NCBI RefSeq assembly: GCF_042676145.1
Contig: NZ_JBHTJW010000003.1
Coordinates: 248,001-312,000, forward strand
Source: Methylophilus glucosoxydans
GTDB taxonomy: Bacteria; Pseudomonadota; Gammaproteobacteria; Burkholderiales; Methylophilaceae
Reading direction: 5' to 3'
Length of the DNA: 64,000 bases
A model generated the notes under the pieces. It had not been told where the DNA came from and made no database searches. It saw only the letters and a list, made by a program, of their open reading frames with translations. Below are positions 43,113-52,218 of this stretch, one piece after another; position 1 is the first letter of the stretch, and each line of letters starts with the position of its first letter. A program made the position numbers and the translations under genes.

Positions 43113-44834
43113 TTACTCGTTGGTGACTGCTTCGACTTCCTCAATCGAGGTGAGTCCCTGTTTAACCTTGAGCAAGCCAGACTCGCGCAGATCTTTCACA
43201 CCTTCGCGTTTGGCCTGCGCGGCAATGTCCATGGCGTTGCCATGAGACATGATGATGCGCGCGATTTCCTCGGTGATCGGCATCACCTGATAAATCCCCA
43301 CCCGTCCCTTGTAGCCATTGTTACAATGTTCGCAGCCCCCTGGTTTGGCACCGTATAACTGCCAGCTGCCATCCAGATCAGCTTCAGTAAAGCCCACTTT
43401 CAATAGTGCTTCCTTGGGGACATTCAGCGGCACTTTGCAATGCTTGCACAACCGTCTTGCCAGGCGCTGTGCAGTAATTAACGTCACGGCAGAGGCAATA
43501 TTGAAGGGGGCGACTCCCATATTTAATAAACGGGAGAGGGTAGTGGGCGCATCGTTGGTATGCAGGGTGGACAGCACCATATGCCCGGTCGATGCGGCCT
43601 TGATGGCCATATCTGCAGTTTCCAGGTCGCGGATCTCACCAATCATGATGATGTCCGGGTCCTGACGCAAAAAGGATTTAAGGGCTGCAGCGAAGGTCAG
43701 CCCCTGTTTGTCATTGACGTTGACCTGATTAATGCCCGCCAGCGGAATTTCGGCCGGATCTTCTGCGGTAGAGATATTGACGCCTGGGTCATTGAGCAAA
43801 TTCAGGCAGGTGTACAGCGAGACGGTTTTACCCGAACCGGTGGGCCCGGTGACCAGTACCAGACCGTATGGGCGGTGAATGGCCTTGAGTAGCGCCTCCT
43901 GTTGTGGTGCCTCGTAGCCCAGTGCCTCAATGCCCAGCGTGGCACTGGAGGGATCCAGAATCCGCATGACAATTTTTTCGCCATGGATCAGTGGCAAAGT
44001 GCTGACACGGAAATCAATTGCGCGTGTTTTCGACAGGATCAGCTTCATGCGGCCATCCTGCGGAATTCTTTTTTCCGAGATGTCCAGATTAGAAATCACC
44101 TTGATGCGTGAAGCCAGCTTTTCCTTGATGGCCAGCGGGGGCTGCGACATATCCCTTAACACGCCATCGACGCGAAAGCGGATACGGTAAAATTTTTCAT
44201 AAGGCTCAAAGTGCAAGTCAGACGCGCCCATATTAATGGCGTCCATCAAGATTTTTTGCAGGAACTTGACCACAGGGGCATCATCGACTTCCTGCATGAT
44301 ATCCGCTTCTGGCTCTTCGCTGCTTTCCTCCAGGCCAAGATCAAAATCATCCCCGCTGGCATTGAGTGCAGACATGCTGGTGTCTTTGGATTCGACAATT
44401 TTATCTATCCATTTGCCCAGTTTGTCATCTTCCACCACAATCGGGAACAAGGTTGCACCCATTTGAAACTGGATGGTGTCCAGCGCATGCAGATTGGTCG
44501 GGTCAGACAGGGCAATATAGGCCACATTGCCCTTTTGTTGCAGCAGCAGCACGCGATGCGACTGCATCAGTTTGATATCAATGCCTTTGTCAGGCAGCAG
44601 ATTCTGTTCAAGCGCATCCAGGTCAAAAAAAGGAAAACCAAACGCTTGTGAGGCAGAGAGCGCGATTTCTTTGGGTGAGATTTTCTTTTGTGCCAGCGTC
44701 GCGGCGAGGAAGCTGGCTTTTTGGCTCTGACATTTTTCTTGCAGGGTGGCCGCTTCTTCTTCACTCATCAGCGAAGATTGCACCAGCATGCGGGCCATGC
44801 CGCCCAGTTTTTTTGTGCTTTCCAGTGTGGCCAT
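43113..44834 (-). CDS. pilB: Type IV pilus assembly ATPase PilB
   Basis: A 573-residue hexameric ATPase that powers pilus extension. It has an N-terminal MshEN-type domain (about 1-150), the Walker A GPTGSGKT near residue 330, Asp-box and Walker B region (IMIGEIRDLETADMA), and the tetracysteine zinc motif with CKHC and CEHC typical of assembly ATPases rather than the retraction ATPase PilT. MshEN domains of PilB relatives can bind cyclic di-GMP, a possible link with the two GGDEF proteins in this window. It precedes pilC. Confidence 0.95.
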   Translation of the reverse strand: MATLESTKKLGGMARMLVQSSLMSEEEAATLQEKCQSQKASFLAATLAQKKISPKEIALSASQAFGFPFFDLDALEQNLLPDKGIDIKLMQSHRVLLLQQKGNVAYIALSDPTNLHALDTIQFQMGATLFPIVVEDDKLGKWIDKIVESKDTSMSALNASGDDFDLGLEESSEEPEADIMQEVDDAPVVKFLQKILMDAINMGASDLHFEPYEKFYRIRFRVDGVLRDMSQPPLAIKEKLASRIKVISNLDISEKRIPQDGRMKLILSKTRAIDFRVSTLPLIHGEKIVMRILDPSSATLGIEALGYEAPQQEALLKAIHRPYGLVLVTGPTGSGKTVSLYTCLNLLNDPGVNISTAEDPAEIPLAGINQVNVNDKQGLTFAAALKSFLRQDPDIIMIGEIRDLETADMAIKAASTGHMVLSTLHTNDAPTTLSRLLNMGVAPFNIASAVTLITAQRLARRLCKHCKVPLNVPKEALLKVGFTEADLDGSWQLYGAKPGGCEHCNNGYKGRVGIYQVMPITEEIARIIMSHGNAMDIAAQAKREGVKDLRESGLLKVKQGLTSIEEVEAVTNE

Positions 44835-45020
44835 AGCGTTCTGAGTCTGTTTCCAAAATCCTTAAATACGCCGTTTAATCGACTGATATAACAATACTTT
44901 CTACCTCAGTATATGGGGTCCAGGCGGGATTCAAATCGCAGAAAAGACGCGTTCTGATGCAGCTTTTGTGCAAATTTTAGGGAGTTTTCTTGACTTAACT
45001 CAAAAGATACAAAAATAGTC

Positions 45021-45049
45021 TTGACTTTTAAATTATGCTCACTTATAAA
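45021..45049 (+). promoter_or_regulatory. Sigma-70-type promoter of the cold-shock gene
   Basis: TTGACT at 45021-45026 and TATAAA at 45044-45049 are separated by exactly 17 bases, close to consensus in both boxes. Transcription would begin near 45056 and give a leader of about 125 nucleotides, as is usual for cold-shock mRNAs. A second TTGACT at 44990 lacks a matching -10 box. Confidence 0.75.
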
Positions 45050-45181
45050 TCCTTAAGGCGTTTGGGTTCAGGTTTTTTGTGGCCGTCTTTAAGTAAAGCA
45101 AAGCTTGTTTATTGCGACTGGAGTACTTGAGACAAACTTTTGGGGGCGCCTCCCTGTTAAGTAAAAAAGTAAGGAAGTAAA

Positions 45182-45385
45182 ATGGCAACAGGTACCGTAA
45201 AGTGGTTTAACGACTCTAAGGGCTTTGGATTCATTACTCCGGATGATGGTGGTGACGATTTGTTCGCGCACTTCTCCGCAATCGTTGAATCTGGTTACAA
45301 AAGCTTGAAAGAAGGTCAGCGCGTATCCTTTGATGTGACTGAAGGTCCAAAAGGGAAGCAGGCCTCCAATATACAAAAAGCATAA
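45182..45385 (+). CDS. cspA: Cold-shock-domain RNA chaperone
   Basis: A 67-residue single-domain nucleic-acid-binding protein that melts RNA secondary structure. RNP1 (KGFGFITP) and RNP2 (DLFAHFSAI) are intact. AGGAAG lies seven bases before the ATG, and the message has a long leader with a GC-rich palindrome at 45145-45150. The gene ends at a bidirectional terminator facing icd. The paralogue number and whether it is cold-induced cannot be seen here; cspA is used in the family sense. Confidence 0.95.
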   Translation: MATGTVKWFNDSKGFGFITPDDGGDDLFAHFSAIVESGYKSLKEGQRVSFDVTEGPKGKQASNIQKA

Positions 45386-45411
45386 TTTTTGTTTTAGGGG
45401 TAAAAAATACA

Positions 45412-45440
45412 AAACGGCTCGCCATAGCGAGCCGTTTTTT
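45412..45440. terminator. Bidirectional terminator between the cold-shock gene and icd
   Basis: AAACGGCTCGC and GCGAGCCGTTT form an 11-bp stem with a CATA loop and continue into a T-run on the plus strand; A residues on the left provide T on the minus strand. Confidence 0.92.
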
Positions 45441-45463
45441 TATGCTGGGCCTTGCGTGTCTGC

Positions 45464-46702
45464 TTACGCCATCTGTTTGATAATCTCGTCACCAAACTCA
45501 GCGGTGCCCACTTGCGTCGCGCCTTCCATCTGGCTGCTGAAGTCGCCGGTCACGCGTTTGCTGGCGATGGCCTTGGCCACACCGTGCAACACCAGGTCCG
45601 CAGCTTCCACCCAGCCCATGTGGCGTAGCATCATTTCGGCTGACAAGATCAGGGAGCTGGGGTTGGCCAGGTTTTTACCGGCGATTTTAGGCGCGGTACC
45701 ATGTGTAGCTTCAAACATGGCAACGGTGTCGCTCAAGTTCGCGCCTGGGGCAATGCCAATGCCGCCGACTTGTGCTGCCAGCGCATCACTCATGTAGTCA
45801 CCGTTCAGGTTCAGTGCAGCGACAACATCGTAATCTTCAGGATGCAACAGAATCTCTTGCAGGAAGGCGTCGGCGATACAGTCCTTGATGACGATGCCGT
45901 TCGGCAGTTTGCACCATGGGCCACCATCAATCAGTTCTGCGCCAAACTCTTCTTTGGCCAGCTGGTAGCCCCAGTCACGGAAGCCACCTTCGGTGAACTT
46001 CATGATGTTGCCCTTGTGGGTGATCGTGACTGATTTGCGGTTGTTATCAATCGCGTATTGAATGGCTTTGCGGATCAGGCGCTTGCTGCCATCGATGGAG
46101 ACTGGCTTGATGCCGATGGAAGAGGCTTCAGGGAAGCGGATTTTCTTGCGTACACCCATGTCGCTCAGGAAGTTGATGACTTTTTTCACTTCCTCCGTGC
46201 CAGCTGCCCATTCGATGCCAGCATAAATGTCTTCAGTGTTTTCACGGAAAATCACCATGTCGGTTTTTTCAGGGTGTTTGACCGGACTAGGCACGCCTGT
46301 GAAATACTGGATAGGGCGCAGACACACGTACAAGTCTAGCTCTTGGCGCAAAGTCACATTGAGTGAACGGATGCCGCCACCAACCGGAGTCGTCAGCGGC
46401 CCTTTGATTGAAATCACATAGTCTTTGAGTGCGGCCATGGTTTCGTCAGACAACCAGGTGTCTTTGTCATACAGCGTGGTGGATTTTTCACCGGCATAGA
46501 CTTCCATCCATGAAATTCTGCGTTTGCCGCCATAGGCTTTTTCAACCGCAGTATCCACAACTTTGATCATGGGGGGCGTGATGTCAACGCCGATGCCATC
46601 GCCCTCGATAAACGGGATAATAGGTTGGTCAGGAACATTTAGGGTATTATCAGCATTGACGGTGATTTTGCTGCCAGTGGCGGGCACCTTGATTTTAGAC
46701 AT
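45464..46702 (-). CDS. icd: Isocitrate dehydrogenase with mixed NADP/NAD cofactor-site residues
   Basis: A 412-residue enzyme oxidising isocitrate to 2-oxoglutarate. GGGIRSLNVTLRQ holds the substrate-binding Ser that the AceK kinase phosphorylates in E. coli. The frame is open well upstream, but GGAAAG before the ATG at 46702 fixes the start. Against E. coli residues 344, 345, 351, 391 and 395 (Lys, Tyr, Val, Tyr, Arg for NADP), this protein reads Lys, Ile, Ala, Gly, Ser: only the Lys is NADP-type, while Ile, Ala and Ser match NAD-type enzymes. Cofactor use is therefore open. It starts ten bases from the divergent rluE start. Confidence 0.95.
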   Translation of the reverse strand: MSKIKVPATGSKITVNADNTLNVPDQPIIPFIEGDGIGVDITPPMIKVVDTAVEKAYGGKRRISWMEVYAGEKSTTLYDKDTWLSDETMAALKDYVISIKGPLTTPVGGGIRSLNVTLRQELDLYVCLRPIQYFTGVPSPVKHPEKTDMVIFRENTEDIYAGIEWAAGTEEVKKVINFLSDMGVRKKIRFPEASSIGIKPVSIDGSKRLIRKAIQYAIDNNRKSVTITHKGNIMKFTEGGFRDWGYQLAKEEFGAELIDGGPWCKLPNGIVIKDCIADAFLQEILLHPEDYDVVAALNLNGDYMSDALAAQVGGIGIAPGANLSDTVAMFEATHGTAPKIAGKNLANPSSLILSAEMMLRHMGWVEAADLVLHGVAKAIASKRVTGDFSSQMEGATQVGTAEFGDEIIKQMA

Positions 46703-46712
46703 AGCACTTTCC

Positions 46713-47264
46713 ATGTTATTACTGTTTAACAAACCCTTTAACGTCGTATGCCAGTTTACTGCGCATGAAAAACACCCGACGCTCAAGGACTATATTCCGA
46801 TTCCCAACGTTTATGCCGCCGGGCGGTTAGATACCGATTCTGAGGGATTGCTTATTCTAACCGATGATGGCGCATTACAACATCGTTTGAGCCATCCCAA
46901 GCACAAACAGGTCAAAACCTATTGGGCGCAAGTGGAAGGCGCTCCTACACAAGCAGATTTGATGCCATTGCTGCGCGGCGTCGATTTGGGCGATTTTGTC
47001 ACGCAGCCGGCGCAGGTCAGAATCATCGATGAACCTGACCATTTATGGCAGCGTGACCCGCCTATTCGGGCGCGCAAACAGATCCCGACCACCTGGCTGG
47101 AGATTAAAATCAGTGAGGGCAAAAACCGCCAGGTACGGCGGATGACCGCGCACGTCGGCTTTCCGACCCTGCGCCTGATCCGTTATGCGATTGGGCCTTA
47201 CACATTGGACGGAATCTTGCTTGGGCAATATCAGGAAGTCAGTTATAAGAAGGTAATGTCATGA
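46713..47264 (+). CDS. rluE: 23S rRNA pseudouridine(2457) synthase RluE-like
   Basis: A 183-residue RsuA/RluB/E/F-family pseudouridine synthase without an S4 domain. The start LLLFNKPFNVVCQFT, the catalytic AAGRLDTDSEGLLILT with its Asp, and KISEGKNRQVRRM match RluE closely. The ATG at 46713 is only ten bases from the icd start on the other strand, so the promoter must lie within icd coding sequence. It overlaps the glutamine amidotransferase gene by four bases. Confidence 0.9.
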   Translation: MLLLFNKPFNVVCQFTAHEKHPTLKDYIPIPNVYAAGRLDTDSEGLLILTDDGALQHRLSHPKHKQVKTYWAQVEGAPTQADLMPLLRGVDLGDFVTQPAQVRIIDEPDHLWQRDPPIRARKQIPTTWLEIKISEGKNRQVRRMTAHVGFPTLRLIRYAIGPYTLDGILLGQYQEVSYKKVMS

Positions 47265-47965
47265 AACAGGTGGTGGTATTCAGGCACGCTTGCTGCGAGG
47301 GTGCTGGTTATTTGGGCACTTTTTTAGCGCAGCATGCCATTCCTTGGTGCGAGGTGCGCATTGATAAAGGCGAGCCCGTGCCTGACTCAGTCGAGGCATA
47401 TAGTGGCATTGTGTTGATGGGCGGCCCCATGAGTGTCAACGATGACCTGCCCTGGATTCCGCCTTTACTCCAATTGATTCGCCAGGCAGTAGAAAAAGAT
47501 GTCCCTTTGCTTGGGCACTGCCTGGGAGGGCAGTTAATCAGCAAGGCGTTGGGCGGTGTGGTGAGTAAAAACCCGGTCAAAGAAATAGGCTGGGGACAAG
47601 TGCAGGTGGCAGACGATCCTGCCGCACGAGACTGGTTTGGTGACTTGCAAGTGTTTAACAGCTTTCACTGGCATGGCGAAACGTTTTCGGTGCCGCAAGG
47701 GGCAACGCATGTGTTATCCAGCCCGTATTGCGTCAACCAGGCTTATGTCATGGGCAAACATATCGGTTTGCAATGCCATATTGAAATGACACCCGACATG
47801 GTCAAAATGTGGACGGAGCAATGGAAAAACGATATTGCCACCTCGGCCGCCAGCCCAGCGGTCCAGTCTGCAGAGACCATGCTGGCAAAAGTGAGCGAGG
47901 ATTGCGACGTCTTGCACGCGGTCGCCGACAAGGTGTATAGCCGCTGGATTCAGGGCCTGGTCTAG
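47261..47965 (+). CDS. Class I glutamine amidotransferase-like protein
   Basis: A 234-residue protein of the GMP-synthase-type (GATase1) family. The nucleophile elbow LLGHCLGGQ contains the catalytic Cys, and QCHIEM carries the His-Glu pair. It is a stand-alone domain with no synthetase fused, as in the YfeJ/GuaA-like group, and its amine acceptor is unknown. Translation is coupled to rluE through ATGA. Confidence 0.85.
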   Translation: MKQVVVFRHACCEGAGYLGTFLAQHAIPWCEVRIDKGEPVPDSVEAYSGIVLMGGPMSVNDDLPWIPPLLQLIRQAVEKDVPLLGHCLGGQLISKALGGVVSKNPVKEIGWGQVQVADDPAARDWFGDLQVFNSFHWHGETFSVPQGATHVLSSPYCVNQAYVMGKHIGLQCHIEMTPDMVKMWTEQWKNDIATSAASPAVQSAETMLAKVSEDCDVLHAVADKVYSRWIQGLV

Positions 47966-47986
47966 CGCCATCTTCGCATGGGCGAG

Positions 47987-48865
47987 TTAGTGCTTGTCCT
48001 CCATTCCGCTCTGTTTAAGCTGCAGTTTTTGCATGGCATAACGCCTTTGTTTGTAACGGTTGTATTGCCACAGGTATTGCACCGGGCATTGGGATACCTG
48101 CCGCTCAATCGCCTGGTTCAGCAGTGCGGGCGTCTGTATGTCTTCGACCTTGGACAGATGGATATGAAAGCCTTCGCCAGCAGGCAGGCGTTCACCAAAC
48201 GCCATAATGACCGTTGCGCCTGATTTCACGGCCAGTTTGCTGGCTAGCCCCATGGTATAAGCCGGTTTGCCAAAAAAATCGGCCCATTCGCCTTCACCAT
48301 TTCGCGGAATCTGGTCAGGTAAAATGCCAATCGCTTCCCCACGTTTGAGCGCTTGCAGCAGTTTTTTGACCCCCGCGGCGTTGGCTGGCGCCAATGCAAC
48401 CTGGCCTTTTTGCCTGCCTTCTTGTAGCAGGCCTTCCAGCCAGGTCAGTTTGGGGGGGCGATAGAGCACGGTGATCGGGTGTTGGCTACCATAATAAATA
48501 GAAGTGATCTCAAAGCAACCCAGATGTGGTGTGAGAAAAATCAGGCCTTTACCCGCACGTTGTGCTGCTTCAACCAAGTGCCAGCCAGTCGTCGCTTTTA
48601 CCAGTGGCAGCAAGCCGGATTGTGGGGCGCCCCAGATAAATAGGGATTCCATCAGGGATTTACCGGCTTCTATCCGGCTATCTTTGGCCAGTTGCTGAAC
48701 TGCTGCCTTGTCTTTGCACAGGCCACTTTGGTGAATATTCTCAATAGCGATGCCGGTACTTTTTTGATCAAGATGCCAGCTTAATCGACCAATCACTGCG
48801 CCCAGACGGTGGACGCAGCCTAAGGGTAACTTTGAAAGCCATTTGCAAAAAAACACCAACATCAA
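47987..48865 (-). CDS. Lipid A acyltransferase, LpxL/HtrB family
   Basis: A 292-residue inner-membrane enzyme that adds a secondary acyl chain to a Kdo-lipid A or related substrate. The catalytic HX4E reads TPHLGCFE near residue 108, with GILPDQIPRNGEG and the family Tyr/Arg-rich end. An N-terminal membrane helix precedes the domain. It is divergent from the kinase-GT9-kinase-carbamoyltransferase cluster, which suggests a shared LPS role. LpxL versus LpxM/LpxP cannot be settled. Confidence 0.88.
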   Translation of the reverse strand: MMLVFFCKWLSKLPLGCVHRLGAVIGRLSWHLDQKSTGIAIENIHQSGLCKDKAAVQQLAKDSRIEAGKSLMESLFIWGAPQSGLLPLVKATTGWHLVEAAQRAGKGLIFLTPHLGCFEITSIYYGSQHPITVLYRPPKLTWLEGLLQEGRQKGQVALAPANAAGVKKLLQALKRGEAIGILPDQIPRNGEGEWADFFGKPAYTMGLASKLAVKSGATVIMAFGERLPAGEGFHIHLSKVEDIQTPALLNQAIERQVSQCPVQYLWQYNRYKQRRYAMQKLQLKQSGMEDKH

Positions 48866-48978
48866 AAAATCTGCCTCGTGGAAAATCGCACTCAGGGTGC
48901 ATTCTGTTAAAATCCACCCCCTAATCCTGCCATATTAACAAATCGTCGTTTGCTAACCCGTCTATTCGCTGATTAATT

Positions 48979-49764
48979 TTGAAAATAAGTGAGATTCAAC
49001 CCGAAGAGGGCCGTGTCCGCGATGCCCTGATTGCGCAGCGCATGGACCACTTTGATGCCTGGTGGCAACTGGTGATTGCCTGGCTGGAGCCACCCAATCT
49101 GGAAAGAGGCGGTTGGAGTGGGGTCGGGCGCTGGCAATTGCCATGTGCTGATCATCAACTGGTTGAACTGTATGTGAAACGCCAGCAGAACCATACCCGC
49201 TTTAGCTGGCGCTGTCCCTGGCGTGGCTTGCCGACCTTTATGGTTGAATATGACATGCTCAAGTACTTACGGGCGCAGGGGGTGAGGGTGCCCGAAGTGG
49301 TTTATGCGGGCGTGCGCGATGTGCCAGCGGGCCGTCAGGCCATCCTGGCCACGCAGGCACTGCAAGGCTATGAGGAGCTTACTCCGTATTGCACGGCTGC
49401 CAATATGACTGCCAATCCGCCGTTGCTGATCGCTGTCGCACAGGCGTTAAAAACATTGCACGCTGCGGGCATACAGCATCGGGCGCTATACCCCAAGCAC
49501 CTGTTTGTCCGCGCGCTGCCTGAGCACGAAACGTCTGGCGCTTATGAGATTGCATTCATTGATCTCGAAAAAGCCAAGCATATGTGGCTGCCAGCCTGGC
49601 AACGCTTGCGGGATTTGCGGCAATTCATGAGCCGTTTGCAGGATTGGCCGGACAGCCTGTTGTATCAGCTGTATCAAGCCTATGCAAGCGAGCATGGCCA
49701 GTGTTACCAACGCTGCGGCTGGTGGTGGCTGCGCTGGGGATTGAAGCGTTTAAACAAGAGATAA
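48979..49764 (+). CDS. Lipopolysaccharide kinase, InaA/WaaP-like
   Basis: A 261-residue protein-kinase-fold enzyme, probably phosphorylating a sugar of the LPS core. The fold is visible as the beta-strand lysine ELYVKRQQ, PWRGLPTFMVEYDML, QALQGYEEL, the catalytic-loop position ALYPKHLFV (the usual HRD is degenerate: YPKH) and FIDLEKAK in the DFG place. The TTG at 48979 has no ribosome site; the next Met is residue 22, so the start is uncertain. A three-gene tail of GT9, tandem kinase and carbamoyltransferase follows. Confidence 0.8.
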   Translation: MKISEIQPEEGRVRDALIAQRMDHFDAWWQLVIAWLEPPNLERGGWSGVGRWQLPCADHQLVELYVKRQQNHTRFSWRCPWRGLPTFMVEYDMLKYLRAQGVRVPEVVYAGVRDVPAGRQAILATQALQGYEELTPYCTAANMTANPPLLIAVAQALKTLHAAGIQHRALYPKHLFVRALPEHETSGAYEIAFIDLEKAKHMWLPAWQRLRDLRQFMSRLQDWPDSLLYQLYQAYASEHGQCYQRCGWWWLRWGLKRLNKR

Positions 49765-49770
49765 TGAAAC

Positions 49771-50736
49771 ATGGTTAATTCACTGTTAATACTGACATCG
49801 AGTAGCACGGGCAATAATATCTTCTGTACGCCGGCTATCCGGTTTTTGCGTAAGCATCTGCCACAGGCACGCATTGATGTGGTCGCGCTGAATGCCCTGA
49901 GCGCACAGGTGTTTGAACACAACCCGGCCATCAACAAGCTGTGGGTGACCAGTAGTCTCCGCCGCGTCAATAAGCTCGCGCAAGACTATGACGCGGTACT
50001 GGCGTTTAATAAAAATGCGCTCAAAAAGCTGCCTTTTAATGATCCGCGCCTGCAATTGGCGACCATCGATAAAACCGATGTGCATTATGCCGAACAGCTG
50101 CTAGGCTTTTGTCAGCAATGGTTGAGCCAGCAGCTACAGCGCCAGATTGAAATCACCGATGAAGACCGTTGCTATGCGATTTACAGCGCGCCTGGTCAGG
50201 TGAGCTTGTTGTCACGCTTTGAGGTGCAGCCTGCAGACACCGTGATCAATATTCACCTGGGCTGTGGCACCACGCTATTGCATGGCTGGAAGTTTTTTTA
50301 CGCCAGGCGTGCCGATGATAAAAAACTGTGGTCGATTGATGCCTATATTGAATTGGGACAATTGCTGGTCCAAGCCATCCCGGGCGTACGGCTGGTGATT
50401 ACTGGCACCAGCAATGAAGCCTTTCTGGCAAAGAAATTTGTCAAGGCGGTGCCTAACAGTATTAACCTTGCAGGCAAAACCACGGTGGCAGACTTGCGCC
50501 AGCTGATGGAGCGCTCCAATCTGTTTATCTCACATGATTGTGGTGTATTTCACGTCGCGGCTGCCGCCCAAGTGCCGATGCTGGGACTGTTTGGCCCGAC
50601 CAATCACTTGTTGACCGGGCCTTATCCGCAACGCGCCAACCGGCAATTGATTAAAAAAGACAGCATGGCGGACATACGCCCGCAAGAAGTATTGCAGCAG
50701 GCGCTCTTGCTGCTGGGACGACCTGCGCAAGCATGA
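49771..50736 (+). CDS. Glycosyltransferase family 9 (heptosyltransferase-like)
   Basis: A 321-residue GT9 enzyme, probably an inner-core heptosyltransferase. The N-terminal Rossmann half (LTSSSTGNNIFCTPAIRFL) and the C-terminal nucleotide-sugar half (NIHLGCG, LVITGTSNE, LFISHDCGVFHVAAAAQVP with the GPT loop LGLFGPTN) are complete. It follows the kinase gene by six bases and overlaps the tandem kinase by four. Confidence 0.88.
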   Translation: MVNSLLILTSSSTGNNIFCTPAIRFLRKHLPQARIDVVALNALSAQVFEHNPAINKLWVTSSLRRVNKLAQDYDAVLAFNKNALKKLPFNDPRLQLATIDKTDVHYAEQLLGFCQQWLSQQLQRQIEITDEDRCYAIYSAPGQVSLLSRFEVQPADTVINIHLGCGTTLLHGWKFFYARRADDKKLWSIDAYIELGQLLVQAIPGVRLVITGTSNEAFLAKKFVKAVPNSINLAGKTTVADLRQLMERSNLFISHDCGVFHVAAAAQVPMLGLFGPTNHLLTGPYPQRANRQLIKKDSMADIRPQEVLQQALLLLGRPAQA

Positions 50737-52181
50737 CCCTGCGCCAGTTAACCTCGCCGGGCCCCATCCGCCTTGAATTTACCATGGACGCCCAGCCGCC
50801 CTTGCAACTGGACACGCTGGTCCGCGTGCTCAAGGAGCGGCGCTGGGTGTTGCGGGGGACTTGGGATGGCCAGGCGATCTATGCCAAGCTGTTTGCGGGC
50901 AAAGAAGCGTCACGTTACGCCACGCGGGATGCGGACGGCGTGCGCCGCATGCTGGCTGCGGGCATCCGTACGCCAGCCTTGTTATGGCAAGGCACGCTGC
51001 ATGACGGCACCCAGCTGCTAGCCGCATTGATTTATGCTGCTGTTCCCAATGCGGTCAATGCCGCAGAGGCTTATTCGGTAGAGCCTGCAGAGGGCAGATA
51101 TGCTTTGTTGGCGCTGCTGGTAGAGGCTTTGGCAGCACAGCATGTCGCAGGATTGTGCCAAACCGATTTGCATTTAAAGAATTTTTTATTGGCAGAAGGC
51201 GTGGTCTGGGCCATTGATGGTGATGGGATCCGTCAGCGAACACTGAGCCGCAAACAGGCGCACCTGCAACTCGCTGAGTTGATTTCGAAGTTGCAGGTAC
51301 TGGATCAGATGCAGTGGACGCAACGGCTACTGGATGTCTATTTGCATGCACGCGGCTGGCCGCGCAGCCTCACCGCTGCACAAGTATTGGCCTGGGGGCA
51401 ACAGATGAAGACGCGTGAGGTGGAACACTATGTCACGCGTAAAATTTTCCGAACCTGTAGCGATGTGACCTGGCAACAGACGGCTCAAAGTGTGCAGGCG
51501 GTCAGTACCGCTGGCGGATTGCATCCCACGGACTTGCCTGCGCTGGAAGTGGCCATGCATGTGGGGCAGACCCTGAAGGCGGGCAACACCTGCACCGTAG
51601 GACATACCCAGTTGCAAGATCAGCCTGTCGTGATCAAGCGCTATAACATTAAAAATGCTTGGCATGCCTTGAGCCGGGCCTGGCGGCCCAGCCGGGCGGC
51701 CGCCTCGTGGCAAAATGCACACCGCCTGCAATACTACGGCATGCTGACCCCGCAACCCATGTTGATGTACGAACGCCGTTACTGCGGGCTGCGTGGCCGC
51801 GCGTATTTTGTCTCTGCATTTAGCCCTTGGCCCGATGTGCTGACCTTTTTTCAGCAGTCTCGCGATCCTGCGCTTGAGGCGCAGGTGGTGGAGCAATTGG
51901 TCATGCTTTGTTATCAGTGGTATCTGCTCAAAATATCGCATGGCGACCTCAAAGGCAGCAATTTGCAGGTCACCGATCAAGGCCAGATCGTGGTGATTGA
52001 TCTCGACAGCATGCGCCAGCATCACTGTGCGCAAATGGCCTTGCGCGCACATGCACGCGACCTGCGGCGGCTGCTGCAAAATTGGAAACCGGATAGTTCA
52101 CTGTATAATGCGCTGGTGGATAGATTTAAAACGGTTTATCCAGACCATACGCCACTCACCCTGGCGGGCATTTCCATTTAA
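50733..52181 (+). CDS. Tandem double lipopolysaccharide-kinase-like protein
   Basis: A 482-residue protein with two kinase-fold halves. The first (about 10-240) has YAKLF in the lysine position, QTDLHLKNFLL as catalytic loop near Asp145 and AIDGDGIR in the DFG place. The second (about 265-475) has VVIKRY, SHGDLKGSNLQV with Asp404 and VVIDLDSM. Both retain plausible catalytic and metal residues. Each half is near the length of an InaA/WaaP kinase (260 residues), so the gene looks like a fusion or internal duplication. It overlaps the GT9 gene by four bases and is followed by a carbamoyltransferase. Two successive phosphorylations, or one catalytic and one binding half, are possible. Confidence 0.75.
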   Translation: MTLRQLTSPGPIRLEFTMDAQPPLQLDTLVRVLKERRWVLRGTWDGQAIYAKLFAGKEASRYATRDADGVRRMLAAGIRTPALLWQGTLHDGTQLLAALIYAAVPNAVNAAEAYSVEPAEGRYALLALLVEALAAQHVAGLCQTDLHLKNFLLAEGVVWAIDGDGIRQRTLSRKQAHLQLAELISKLQVLDQMQWTQRLLDVYLHARGWPRSLTAAQVLAWGQQMKTREVEHYVTRKIFRTCSDVTWQQTAQSVQAVSTAGGLHPTDLPALEVAMHVGQTLKAGNTCTVGHTQLQDQPVVIKRYNIKNAWHALSRAWRPSRAAASWQNAHRLQYYGMLTPQPMLMYERRYCGLRGRAYFVSAFSPWPDVLTFFQQSRDPALEAQVVEQLVMLCYQWYLLKISHGDLKGSNLQVTDQGQIVVIDLDSMRQHHCAQMALRAHARDLRRLLQNWKPDSSLYNALVDRFKTVYPDHTPLTLAGISI

Positions 52182-52218
52182 TCCATTCGATTGATTTGAT
52201 CGTTACGCGAGTTTCTGC

